DNA from: Celoporthe dispersa
Lineage: Eukaryota > Ascomycota > Sordariomycetes > Diaporthales > Cryphonectriaceae
Direction: 5' to 3'
DNA: 64,000 bases
Assembly (NCBI GenBank): GCA_016584495.1
Contig: WAID01000013.1
Coordinates: forward strand, 1,612,001 to 1,676,000
A program made the translations under genes and the position numbers. This document shows positions 10,527 to 22,430 of the stretch, piece after piece. The notes under the pieces were generated by a model, which had not been told where the DNA came from, searched no databases, and saw only the letters and a program-made list of their open reading frames with translations. Numbering within the stretch: the stretch's first letter is position 1; each line of letters starts with the position of its first letter.

Positions 10527-12169
10527 ATGTTATCAAGGACAGCAGCACCGACCAAGGCCTCCGCCCAGACCCTCTCGAGGGTTGTGGTGCCCGCAGCGAC
10601 CGGCACGCAGCAGCAAGCCCGAGGCTTCGCGACCGTCCAAGATGGCACACCCGTCAGGCACTACGGCGGGCTCAAGGACCAGGACCGCATCTTCCAGAAC
10701 CTGTACGGCCGATACCCTCCCGACTTAAAGCACGCAAAGAAGATGGGAGACTGGCACAAGACGAAGGAGATCCTGCTCAAGGGCCACGACTGGATCATTG
10801 GCGAGATTAAGGCCTCGGGTCTGCGGGGGAGAGGAGGCGCTGGTTTTCCCTTCGGGGCTGAAATGGGTACGTCGAAGCCTTGTTGATACTGGAGGGTCGA
10901 GCATGTTCCGAGAGCATTCATACTTACGGATGTTGGCTATATCATAGTCCTTCATGAACCCCAAGGGCTGGGAGAACGATAAGAAGCCCCGCTACCTGGT
11001 CGTCAACGCAGACGAGGGTGAGCCCGGCACCTGCAAGGACCGCGAGATCATGCGCAAGGACCCCCACAAGCTGGTCGAAGGCTGTCTCGTCGCTGGTCGC
11101 GCCATGAACGCCACTGCCGCCTACATCTACATCCGCGGCGAGTTCTACCACGAGGCCGCCGTCCTGCAGGAGGCCATCAACGAGGCCTATGCGGACGGGC
11201 TGATCGGCAAGAACGCGTGCGGCTCTGGCTACGACTTTGACGTGTACCTGCACCGCGGTGGTGGCGCCTACGTCTGCGGCGAGGAGACCAGCTTGATTGA
11301 GTCGCTCGAGGGCAAGCCTGGAAAGCCCAGACTCAAGCCTCCCTTCCCTGCGGCCATCGGTCTGTTCGGATGTGCGTCGACCGTGGCCAATGTCGAGACC
11401 GTCTCTGTGGCGCCTACGATTTGCCGAAGAGGTGGCAGCTGGTTTGCAGGTTTCGGTCGAGAGCGGAATCAGGGCACCAAGCTGTTCTGCATCAGTGGCC
11501 ATGTCAACAACCCCTGCACTGTCGAGGGAGGAGATGAGCATCTCCATGCGGGAGTTGCTCGAGAAGCACTGCGGCGGTGTCCGCGGAGGCTGGGACAACC
11601 TGCTAGCCGTCATCCCTGGCGGTTCGTCTACCCCTATCCTGCCGAAGCGCATCTGTGATGATCAGATCATGGACTTCGACGGCTTGAAGGACAGCCAGTC
11701 TGGTCTCGGCACCGCTGCTGTCATCGTCATGGACAAGAGCACCGACGTCGTTCGTGCCATTGCTCGGTTATCTCACTTCTACCGCCACGAGTCCTGCGGC
11801 CAGTGCACGCCTTGTCGCGAGGGCAGCAAGTGGACGGAGCAGATCATGAGCCGATTCCAGCACGGCATGGGCCGTGAGAGGGAGATTGATATGTTGCAGG
11901 AGCTAACGAAGCAGGTCGAGGGCCACACTATTTGCGGTAAGTCATCCTATGCTTTAGTGCATTCCTTCCCTCCGCCGTGATGTTGATGTTCTTGTATAGC
12001 TCTCGGCGAGGCTTTCGCGTGGCCCATCCAGGGTCTTATCCGACACTTCCGACCAGAGCTCGAGAAGCGCATGCAGGATTATGCCCAGAAGACTGGCGGT
12101 CCCGCTCTGGCTGGCGGATGGACACACGACACGAGGGCACAGGGACACTTGGTTGCTCCAGGCCAGTAA
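10527..12169 (+). CDS. NADH:ubiquinone oxidoreductase 51-kDa subunit (complex I, NDUFV1 homologue)
   Basis: Exons 10527-10866, 10948-11936 and 12000-12169, 498 residues. It is the FMN- and NADH-binding subunit of mitochondrial complex I. Residues 1-35 look like a mitochondrial presequence (RVVVPAATGTQQQARGFATV). Diagnostic motifs are GLRGRGGAGFP (FMN/NADH site), YLVVNADEGEPGTCKDREI, GAYVCGEETSLIESLEG, and the iron-sulfur site HESCGQCTPCREG with a downstream Cys in EGHTIC. Two single-base breaks interrupt the frame: one extra T in the run 10844-10847 (before the conserved LKWSFMN) and one extra G at 11526-11528 (within TVEEEMS). Removing both restores the whole family sequence. The gene is highly conserved and single copy, so these are most likely sequence errors. 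Confidence 0.93.
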
Positions 12170-12796
12170 GGGTTATGTGTTTCGGGAGAAGGGAGGAAGG
12201 GAGAGGGGATGGTAGCTAGCACTGGTTTCGCAGGCATTGGCGTTGCGTGCATGGTCTCGAAAAGAATAAATGATCCAACTGTATATCGATCTTACGCTGA
12301 CCTTCCATTGGGAATTTACTGTATCTATTCGCCACCATATTGTGCACCGTTCTGGTCTTTGGACCATTGAAACTTCACCGGCCACGGTCAAAGACTGAGA
12401 TATGTAGCAACAAACTGTCTGCAACCCATTACAGTAGACACAAGAGTATGTGTAGTGAGCTTGGTCAGGAGCTTGCAAAATTGGAATATTTTTGCTTGCC
12501 CTGCAATCCGTCGGCCCTTTATGAAGTCAGTCCTGTACTGCTGACCAGTAAAACCGTGGGCCGGGCCGCTGGATCCTGGCGCTGCCGCGGTGCCGACCAG
12601 GGCAGCATTCCGACAGCTGTGCACCTTCATCTCACCACTGACAAATACCAACTGGACCTGCCGCCGCGACCGGCATTCTTCTTTTCCACATCGTCTTTCT
12701 CCTTTCCTTCTTCCTCCCTCCTCTTCTTTTGATTTGTTCAAATTAGACTTGTATGAACTCGAGTCGCATCACCAAGTGAGCGCTTTGGACGGTGAT
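12170..12796. other. Intergenic region with pyrimidine-rich leader
   Basis: A CT-rich stretch at about 12675-12732 precedes the PEX11 gene. Such tracts are common just before transcription starts in filamentous fungi. No gene is seen. Confidence 0.45.
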
Positions 12797-14029
12797 ATGG
12801 CTGAGCAGACAGGCGCGGTCGCTCCATCGACCTTGGAGCAGTTCATCCGCTTCGGTACTGATGCTGGTGAGTTCTTCCCATGTCTCACGGGTGACACAGA
12901 AAGCCTGGCACGACACTAACATATACATCTATTCCATCGCAGCCGGAATCGAGAGGATATTGCGGATGGTCCAGGCCATCCTGATGGTTGTCCTGTCACA
13001 GCCTCTCCTGACAAGCGGTTTCTCCAAGCTCGTCGCCCTCGGCAACCGTCACGTCTGGATCGAACCTCGAAGTTCTGACCTCGCCGCGCTGGGTGAGCTA
13101 CGGGGCAAGGTGGCACTCGCGAGGCGGTTCTTCCGGATTTTTCGGTTCTTGGAGGCGTTTCATGCGGCTCATGTGATTTACACATCGTTCTACGCTTCGA
13201 AGCCGGCGCTGACGCCCACGTCGGTTGCACCGCCGGAGCCGGCTACGAATAGTCCCGAGGTTACTAGTGTTGAGCAGAACAGCAACGGCGAGAGCCAAGC
13301 TGAAGAAAAAGCAGGCTGCGGCTCCGAGTGTGAGTCCAGGCCCTACTGTTGGTAGTACAGACAAAGGCGCAGGAGCAGAGACAACATCAGCCCAGCAGCC
13401 CAAGCATACATGTAACTGCAAGCACCACCACCATCATCACCGCCACGGCAAACCCAAAGACCCCAACAAGATCCCCGCAGAGGCCTGGCTGGACATCTTC
13501 TCCCGCACGTTCAACGGAATGTACCTGCTCCTAGAGACCCTCTCCCTCGTGGACGCGCTCGAGCTGCCCGGCCTTTCTCTCTGGGGGAGCCCACTGGGCC
13601 ACGGTCCTGCACGTCGAGGGACAGCGGTTCTGGTTCTTCTCGCTCCTATGCGGGCTCGCGTCGGGCCTGCTGAAGGCGGTTAAGCTTGTCACGCGCGGGC
13701 CAGGGCCGCAGGCGGGCGAGGGGTACGGGCCGTGGGAGAAGAAACCCGAGGCGGAGATGGAGGAGTGGGAGAAGATGCGCGAGAAGATGCGGCGGTTTGT
13801 GCACCGGCAGAGGGAGGGCAGGAAGGCGTGGAGGAGGGAGATCAGGACGAGGGGGCTCAGGATTGCTAGGAGGTGTGTGGCGGACCTGCTGGACCTGGCG
13901 GTGCCGGGGAGCGTGGTTGGGTGGGTGAGGATGCAGCCTGGGACGGTGGGGCTGGTGATGGTCGTCTCTACGTGGCTTACGGGGCTGGAGATCTGGGAGA
14001 GGTGTGGAGGGGAGAAGGGAAAGGCATAG
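12797..14029 (+). CDS. PEX11-family peroxisome proliferation protein
   Basis: Best model: exons 12797-12866, 12943-13329 and 13391-14029 with one extra G in the run 13583-13587 ignored, giving 364 residues. The N-terminal part (LEQFIRFGTDAAGIERILRM) and the motif KVALARRFFRIFRFLEAFHAA are typical of PEX11, which bends the peroxisomal membrane before fission. Two further membrane-proximal segments, RTFNGMYLLLETLSLVDAL and FWFFSLLCGLASGLLKAVKL, complete the family layout. Between the halves lies a low-complexity insert with a Cys-His stretch (CNCKHHHHHHRHGK), which may bind metal. The second intron is uncertain: the alternative is no intron and one further frameshift near 13307. Confidence 0.78.
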
Positions 14030-14912
14030 ATGTGTTCATATATACTGTATATTTATACCATTTAGATGGAGATTTAGACGATGGGCCATTTGGCTAATTA
14101 CGTGAAAAAGAATGTATGCTATTTATTCACCTGGATACCTTCTCCTGAGATGTCAGAAGGAAGAATCAAAGGTAGAAAAAGAGATGGGTGGTGAAGCGAG
14201 CGTGCACACTTTGATTCGTTGTTCTCATGAGATGCTTTCAATGGCTGGCTGTCACAAGCATGTCAACTTCACAAGTGATGCCATCTAGGACCAAGACCTC
14301 AGCGTGTCCAGTGGCATGATGCAGCAGAACGCTGAACAGTAGACTCAATGTTTGCAACACTGCTTTTCATGAGAGATTGCACTGCATTGGGAATTCAAAT
14401 ATGCAATGTCCTGAACAGAATACCTGGATTGTTTTTGAGATACATGTAGGGGGGCTGACTGATCAATAACAATGCTTTGAATACAGCATTATCATAGCAT
14501 GTGCATGATATTGCTTGGTCCTCAGGTGACACCCGATTAGTGGGCTGGCGGACTGCCACAGCAACCAGCTCCTGGTAAACACAGACCCCAGCCCAGCCCC
14601 TGGCCTGGCGCCGGTGAAGCAAAGCATCCCCACTATAAGCCGCAGTAGTGGTAGTGTCACAGGGGTGTGCTGCTAGCTCGACGCTCTCCTCCCATGTTCT
14701 TTCAAGGTTCGTTTGTCTTTGCTGGTGCAGCCAGTCGACAAGCTTAAACATCAAAGAAAGTCCACCACGATCCTTTACTTTCGAGTTGCCTCTTTGAAAG
14801 GCAGTCCAACACACAAGGCCTCTCCTCCCCATCCAGTCCAGAGACTCATTATCTTTTCCTTGTTTACACTACTGCCCAATGGTCTGCAGACATAACTGAC
14901 CTCACTGCAAAG
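14030..14912. other. Intergenic region upstream of MLP1/TPR
   Basis: About 880 bases with no recognisable gene on either strand. It contains the PEX11 3' end and the promoter of the MLP1-like gene. Confidence 0.4.
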
Positions 14913-17900
14913 ATGGCCGCTGCCGAAGTGGCCGTGGACTTTGCCTACCTGTCCACGCATCTCGGCGTGCCAGACACCACCCTCTCGTCCGTCGCAAGCC
15001 AGCCTACCCCCGATCTCGTCACCGTCGTGCTGCAGGCCGTCATCGCCAAGGCCCACGAGTTCGACGCGCTCTACGCCGAGAAGCTCCAGGTCGACATCGA
15101 GCTCGAGAACGCCGTCCGCAGCTCCGAGGCGCGATGCCAGACGTTCAAGGCCACGGCCGACAAGGCCCTAAAGGACGTGGAGGAGGTGCGCAGGAAGCTT
15201 CAGGCTGAAGGTACGCCGCCCTACCTGCTGTCCCATGTGCTGCACGACGTGTTCGCGACCGCACTTTGAGCTCATACTGACGCGGCGCCCTTGCCCGCCT
15301 TAGAATCCGCGCGCCAGGCCATCGAGACCGAGCTTCAGCACGTCAAGTCCTCGAGCGGCAACAGCCTGTCGGAGATCGAGTCTCTGCGCGCGCGCATCAC
15401 ATCCCTCGAGACATCGAACCGCGACACCCTCGCCATCATCGAGACCAAGAACAAGACGAACACCGAGCTGCTGGAGGAGCTGCAGAAGCTACAGACTAAG
15501 AACACCGACCTCAGCAAGAAGATCTCGGAGCTTGAACAGTCCGTGCAGGCCGAGAGGGCCGCCGCGACCAGCGCGAAGTGGCGCGAGCAGAATCTACAGC
15601 AGGAGCTCCACCTGACCCGGCAGAACAACGAGTGGTTCGAGAAGGAGCTACAGACAAAGCGGGAGGAGGCGCTCAAGTACCGCAAGGAGAAGGGCGCCCG
15701 CATCTCTGAGCTCGAGCGGCTCAACGATGAGCAGCGCTCAACCATCGACTCTCTGACGCGAGGCGAACAGCAGCTGCGCTCCCGCCTGCAGGAGGCCCAG
15801 GACAAGGTGGAGGGAGGCCTGAAGAAGATCCAGCAACTCCAGGAGCAGGCCGCCCGTGCCGAGAACAACTTCCGCCAGGAGATCGAGGCGTCCAAACGCT
15901 TGGCCGAACTGCAACACCAGCAGGCTGAGACCAGCAAACAGAGGCTTCGGGACGTCGAGAACCGGCTCGAGACAGTGCAGGACGATTTCGCCGAACAGAA
16001 GACACAGGTCGAGAAGAAGCTGGAGGATGAGAAGTCGCAGCACCAGAAGACCTTTGAGCGGGTACAGCAGCTCGAGCAAGAGATCAGTCAGTTCCAGGCA
16101 GGTGGTCCGGCCCAGGCAGGCGGCTTTGGCTCTAGACCGCAGACTCCTGTCGCCAATGGATCACACCTGAGAGCCGGCTCGCCTTTTGCAACGCCTGGCT
16201 CAATTAGAAGCAAGGGTATGACAGCGACTCAGGCCCTCGATGAGCTGTGGAAGGTGAAGACCGAGTTGATCACGGTGAAGAGGCGGAATCAGCAGCTGGT
16301 TCAGGAGCTGGATGAGACCATGACGATTCTCGAGGCGAAGGCCCCTGAATTCAATGGGCTGGAGTCGGAGATCGAACGCCTGCGGGCTGAGAACACCCAG
16401 ATGACCCAGCTGGCCGACGAGAGCTACCAGGAGCGTGATATCGCCAAGAAGGCCGCTCGTAAGGCAGAGTCTGCGCTGAGCACAGCCCAGTCAGAAGTCA
16501 ACATCTTACGCGCCCAGCTTCGTGATCTGGGCATACAGATCCAATTCCTTGTGTTCAACCTCCAGGCGCAGGAGAAGGGCTGGGATCAGCTCTCCCAGGA
16601 GGAGGCATTGCGGTTCGAGCAACTTCAGAAGGGTGAGATCGCCGAGGGTGCTCTTGACGACATGTCAGACACCCACCGGTTCATCACGGAGAAGTTTGTC
16701 GCATTCAAGGACATCACTGAGCTGCAGTCCAAGAACCAAGAGCTGCTCAGGATCACTCGGGAGCTTGCCGACAAGATGGAGAGCGAGGAGGCGCTTGCAG
16801 CAAAGCAGCAGGCAGTCGACAATGAACGAGAGCTCGTGTCCCTGCGTGAGATGTGCGTCCGGCTGCAAGACGAGATCAAGTCCATCACGGTGCGCATGCA
16901 GTCTCACATTAAGGAGCGGGATATGTTCCGGCGCATGGCGGAGTCACACAGGTCTGGTCCTGGCGAGGTTGATTCCCTCAGCGGAAGCCAACGGGAGGTT
17001 CTCGCAAGCATCGAGCACAACGCGATGGAGGAACCGGAGGTCACGACGATGCTTCGGGAACTGCAGAGTAATTTCGACTCGTACCGACAAGAGGCTAGCA
17101 CCGACCGCAAGGCTATGCGCGAGCAGGTTGACAAGATATCCTCGGAGAAGAACTCGTTGTCGGCCGACGTCTCCAGGCTGCGTAGCCAATACGAACTGGC
17201 ACAGGAACGCCTGACAATGCTGCAGTCAAATTACGAGGCCCTGCAGAATGAGAAGTCAGAGCTTCAGAGGAGGAACCAGGGCCTTTCAGAGTCTGCGGCC
17301 AAGCAGGACTTGCGGAGCCAGCAATTGGCTGCGGATCTTGTCGAGACGAAGGCTCTGTTGGACAGCATCCAGAGCAAGAACGCGAATCTGACGGCGGAGA
17401 AGGAGCTCAGCACCAGCATCCGAGAACGACTCACTCAGGACAACGACAGCCTCACACAAGAGAAGGCTCGCCTGAGTGCTGCGCTCGGCCAGCAGCAGGG
17501 CCTGATGAACGAGCGAGAGATCTCGGAGTCGGAGAACAGGCGGAGACTGAACGAGCAGGTTGAGTCGCTGAAGGCAGAGCTGAACACGACTAAACGGAAG
17601 CTCTCAGAAGAGGTCGACGAGAGCAGGAAGCTCCAGCAGCGGAAGGAATACGACGCTCAACAGCACCAGCAGCGCGTCGATGAGCTTATGACAACTATCA
17701 ACTCGGTCAAGGAGGAACTGGTTGCTGCTAAGACCAGCAAGGATCACCTGCAGGCTCGTGTTGATGAGCTCACGATCGAGCTTCGCAGCGCCCATGAGAA
17801 GGCCGAGCGCTTGCAGCCGCGACCCACACCTAGACCCGGCACTGCCGTCGAATCCAGGGCCGCCGACGCAGAGACTGAGGCTCAAATCGAAGAACTCATC

Positions 17901-20186
17901 AACGAGATGTCGGACCTCAAGCGCGATCTGGAACTGGCGAACACGCACCTGGCATCCTCTCAAGCGCAGGTTGAGTCGTACAAGGAGATTGCGAACGGTG
18001 CTGAGGAGTCGCTGAACGAGATCAACGCGACACAAGATCAGTTCCGCGAGCAGATAGAAGCTGATCTTGCCGCGAAGGACGCCCAGATCAAGGAACTGCA
18101 GCAACGGGTCGAAGACGTCTCTACGGAACTGAGGAACTCTAACAGCGAACTCACATCCCTACGGGACTCCCAGGCGGAAGTCACACGGAAGTATGAAGAA
18201 GAGAAGCGCATACTCGGGGAGGAGATCTCTAGCATGAAGGACGACGCGGAGCGCTCAAAGAGCGGGCGAAGTACCACCAGCAAGATCTCCGCGCCCAGGC
18301 CGAGATTGCCAAAAAGGCACAGCAGGATTATGAGACTGAACTGGTGAAGCATGCGGAGGCGGCAAAAGCTCTGCAGGGTCTCCGGGCTCAACACAACCAG
18401 CTGAAGACCCAATCCGCCTCTTGGAGGGCCGAGGCCGAGTCTGCGAAACACACGCTCGAGGACAACAAGAGGTCATTTTCCGAGCGCGAGCAGCAATTAC
18501 GACAGGAAATCTCGGAACTCAAGGAGAGGCGCCGTGATGTCGACCAACAGAACAAGCTGCTGCAGGAGCAGCTCAACAGCTTTACGTCCCAGCTTGCGTC
18601 CATCAAGGAGAACCGCACTGCTTTTATGGATGCCGAGGGCGACTCTGCGGCATCCGTCCCTGGCTCTGACATCGAGCGACTCACCGAGCTCAACAAATAC
18701 CTGCACCGGGAGAAGGAAATCCTCGAGGTGCAATACAACATCAAGGTGCGCGAGGCGGAGCGCGTACAGCAGCAGCTTGAGTCCAAACAGTCCCAGCTGG
18801 AAGAGGCACAGCTGCGGCTTGAGCAGGAGCGCGTGGCGAGAACTGATGACAGCCTGGCGAAGAGCCACGAGGAGCTGATGGCCAAGCTGAACGAGCTCAA
18901 CTTGATCAGGGAGAGCAATACCACCCTTCGCAGCGAGAACAAGCGGCTAGAGCGTCAACTCGGGGAGAAGAACGCCGAGATCACCAAGCTGAGAGCCGAG
19001 ATCGAGCCGCTGAGGAACGAACAGAGTCAGCTTGAGGACCGGAAGGCATATCTGGAGCAAGAGCTCGCGCAGATGACCGAGGATCGCAACCGCTGGTCGA
19101 AGCGGGTGGAGAGCATCGTGAACCAACAGGGCCGCGTCGACCCAGCTGAGATGGAGTCGATAAAGACGAAGCTGTCTGAAGCCGAGACAGAACGCGACAC
19201 GCTCAAGCGATCCGAGGAGTCGCTGAAGGCCAGGATCACAGAGCTCGAAATGACCGTGGAGAACGACAAGGCCAACTGGGCAGCAGCTCGTGCTAAAATC
19301 ATCGAACAAGCCAAGAATAGGGACAGGGAGAAGGCGCAGAAGAACACCGAACTGATGGCTGAGCGGGATAGAGTGCAGGCCCAGCTCAACGAGTGTACGG
19401 GACGACTGACCACGGTCCAGACTGAGCTTGACCAAGCTGTCCAAGAAAAGTCTGTCCTGGAGGCGCGTGTCGAAGAGATGCAACAACAACTCGAGTCGGC
19501 TGCCAATGCCACACAAGAGACCCCTGCCGTGGACGTATCTTCTGTGCCGGCTGACCAGCTCATCCAGCTGCAACAGCAGCTAGAGAGCGCCCAGCAAGGA
19601 CTGACAGCTACCAACGAGGCCAAGATAGCGGCCGATCAGGAGGTTGCGAATCTTCGCTCACGGGTTGCCGAGGTCACACAAGAACGCGATGAGGCTCGCT
19701 CTCAAGCCCAGGCTCAATCTCAGGCTCAATCTCAGGCCCAGCCTGCAGTCCAGCCTCAGCCCACGACCGAAGCAGCTCCACAGGCCGAGACCCAGGCCCC
19801 CGAGGATGGGGCCGCTGCCGAAGCTCAGGCGCCTCAGGCCGCTCTGCCTGATGCTGAGCGCGCCGAACTCCAGCAGAAGTTGGCCCAGGCCGAGGCCCGA
19901 GTCACGGAATTGGAAGCTGAGGTTACCGAGTTGAAGGCAAAGATTACGGAGACGGAGTCCAACATGAAGGAGATCGTCGACAAGCGATCCCAAAAGATGA
20001 AGGAAGCTCTCAACAAGAGACTGGCTGATGACAAGGCTAAGAACCAGGCCGAGCTCACACAAGAGAAGGAGAAGCTCCAGAGCGAATACACCCTGAGGCT
20101 CCAGCAAGAGCGGGCCATCTGGGAGGCCGAGAACAAAGGCGCGGCCGCAGCTCCCAGCGCCGCACCGGCCACGCCAGCCAAGCCAG

Positions 20187-20218
<32 letters not shown>

Positions 20219-20818
20219 CAACAGCAACAAACCCCCGCACAGACACCGACGGGCAGTCTGCCTGCTATGCTCGTTGCCGATTTCGCCCAGCTTAACGACG
20301 CCGACACCCGCCAACTCCTGAGTCAAAACACGACCTTGAAATCGGTCGTCAGCAACAACATCAAGAACAAGCTGCTCGCGGAGACCAAGAAGATCAAGGA
20401 TGAGACGGAGCAGGCGATCAAGACTGAGTATGAGGCCAAGATTGTGAGTGCTAGGGAGCAGGCCACAATGATGGAATCGAAGAAATCTGCCCTACGCATC
20501 AACATGACGGAGAACAAGCACAGGCTAGCAAGCGCGAAGCTATTTGTCGTCGAGACAGCTGCCAAGGCGACACCACAGCGGCCTGTCGGTGAAGTTTGGG
20601 AGGAGGCCAAGACCGCGAAGCCTGCACCACCGGCCACAGCTGTCTCCTCCGGTGGCCCCGCGGCCGCACAAGAGAAGGCAGCTCCCGCTGCAACAAATAG
20701 TATGTTGCGAAATCTTGGGCTGCTATTGTTCTAAAGGCGATGATACTGACACTGACACTGCCCCAGGTACGACAGCTCCGTCCGCGAACGGCACGCCTGC
20801 GCAGCCCCCACAGCCTAT

Positions 20819-20849
<31 letters not shown>

Positions 20850-21238
20850 CCAACTCTTGCCGACACGCTACCGGCAAACCCCTTTGCGACAGCCTCACCA
20901 ACCCACCCGCCTGCAGCGGCTACCAACCCTTCGCCCAGGCGCAGCAGGCTGCACAGCCTGCCCAGCAACCCGCTGCACAGGGCCAACAGGCGAACCAGCC
21001 ACTACGGACGGGGATTCCGGTCCCGACCAGGGGCGGTGCTCCCGGGCGTGGTCGCGGTGGTGTCTACCAGCGAGGGAGGGGAGGCGCCCAGGGCCAGAAC
21101 CGGAAAGAGAGCGGCAACCTCAACCCGAGCGCCGATAGCTTCCAGCCCGGTAACAAACGACCAAGCGAGTCGGATGCTGGTGGTCAGAAAGCCAAGCGCG
21201 CGCGGGGTGGCGGCGGTCCCAACCCTCGCGGCGGCTAG
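14913..21238 (+). CDS. MLP1/TPR-like nuclear basket protein
   Basis: Exons 14913-15210, 15304-20699 and 20767-21238, about 2055 residues. Almost the whole protein (residues ~50-1750) is coiled coil with dense E/Q/K/L heptads. The TPR/MLP1 core lies in the second half, including RLTELNKYLHREKEILEVQY. The tail changes to low complexity: a polyglutamine run, a polyalanine run, then an RGG-rich end (GGAPGRGRGGVYQRGRGG) and a basic KAKRARGGGG stretch. This layout is that of the filament of the nuclear pore basket, used in mRNA quality control and export. Two single-base losses break the frame, near 18254 (a missing C) and in the C-run 20927-20929. With both restored the length is divisible by three, so errors rather than true loss are likely. 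Confidence 0.87.
20186..20231 (+). repeat. CAG/CAA trinucleotide repeat (polyglutamine) in MLP1/TPR
   Basis: About fifteen CAG or CAA codons in a row give a polyglutamine tract in the low-complexity tail. The interrupting CAA codons lie at the 3' side. Confidence 0.95.
20818..20852 (+). repeat. GCA trinucleotide repeat (polyalanine) in MLP1/TPR
   Basis: About ten to eleven GCA codons in frame encode polyalanine in the last exon of the MLP1-like gene. Confidence 0.9.
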
Positions 21239-22073
21239 AACCCTCTCTTGTGCCGTGGAGGTGATGATGGCAACCGTGGAATGGATGATGGTGGGGACAT
21301 TACAGGTATCGGGGGACGGGCGCCGGGAGGGGGGCGGTTTGGTCGTTTCCTTGATTTTACACTGCATGGCATAGGTATGGGCAGGGCATTTCATGTAGAA
21401 TATGGGGAAAACACAAATTGATTAGCTTTGTGGGTTATGCTATGTCTGTCTGTGTTGATGTCTTTATGCGTGCATGCCTGCGCTGCCTTGTGACCTGAGC
21501 CTCAACTTTGCCAGGCAGTGCTTGACTTGCTGATCACAGTAGGCAATAGTCATTTCTGTGGTTACTCTTTCCTACTATGGTGCATATACTGTACAAGAAA
21601 TCAGCCAATCCTCTGTTGATTGAAAGAATACTTGAGTGCAGCCCATAAATTTTATCCAAAACGCCATGCTTAGCATCGGAATGTGTACCTTGTCTTTCAG
21701 TATCCTACCAAATATGTGCTATGCTATAAGGCTGGCTACACTAACCAATTCAGTACTAACTAGCTCCAGCCTAATCCTGGAGGCACCGCTGGCTTAGTAT
21801 AGTGTTTTCAGCAGCACCCGTCAAACTCTTGCTCCTCAGCATCCAAAACATCTGTCTGGTTTATTGCGCCTCATTTACATAGTTTCCGCCTGATTAAAGA
21901 CTGCGTATTGGCTGAATGAGCCATGATAAGGATTGAGTTTCAAGCTGTTCTTATCGGATCAAGGTCAGATGTGAAGGTTTACTTTCCTGGTGAGTAGGTA
22001 CTTGTGCGCTTGGATCCCGTGTCTTTATAGGTACATTCTGCAGAAACACTGTCAACTGAGCTTGTATGCAACA

Positions 22074-22180
22074 GTCTGCCTAGTATAGTGGTTAGTATCT
22101 TTCGTTGTGGCTCCACTTTCAATGTAACACACATTGAGGAACATCTCCGAAAAGACCCATGTTCGATTCATGGGGCAGAC
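22074..22180 (+). tRNA. tRNA-His (GTG) with a 36-base intron
   Basis: The acceptor stem GTCTGCC pairs fully with GGCAGAC at the end. The D arm is GTAT-AGTGGTTA-GTAT. The anticodon stem TTTCG/CGAAA encloses the loop TTGTGGC with anticodon GTG at 22107-22109. The T arm is CCATG-TTCGATT-CATGG. The intron occupies 22111-22146, directly after position 37, the standard place for nuclear tRNA introns. The base after the acceptor stem is A, as expected for eukaryotic tRNA-His, which receives G-1 after transcription. A T5 run follows at about 22184-22189 as a Pol III stop. Confidence 0.82.
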
Positions 22181-22385
22181 ACATTTTTGTTTTTATATCC
22201 TCTGTGCAGTCAGTGTGTGAATGTTTGCTTGCATGACACCAATTTTTTTTTTTACCACATGAAAATGTACCTTTTACTTACAAGATCAGGAGATCGCTTT
22301 TTCGAATGTCCTGTTTGCTTGTTTACCGGAGGAAGGGGAACCGGGTGGTGGTTGGATTCCAAAGTTTCACGCCGCCTCCGTTGTT

Positions 22386-22430
22386 GTCTGCCTAGTATAG
22401 CGTTTAGCATTTTTCGTTGTGGCTAGCGTT
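22386..22430 (+). pseudogene. Degenerate 5' half of a tRNA-His gene
   Basis: Bases 22386-22424 match the first 39 bases of the tRNA-His at 22074 with four mismatches, including the GTG anticodon. After this the copy loses the 3' half: no matching T arm or acceptor strand follows. It is a truncated duplicate about 310 bases downstream. Confidence 0.75.

Noticed and set aside
15335..20326. Long open frames on the minus strand across MLP1/TPR and in other frames
   Set aside because: They mirror the coiled-coil codon bias (Leu/Ser-rich shadows of Glu/Lys/Gln codons) and show no domains.
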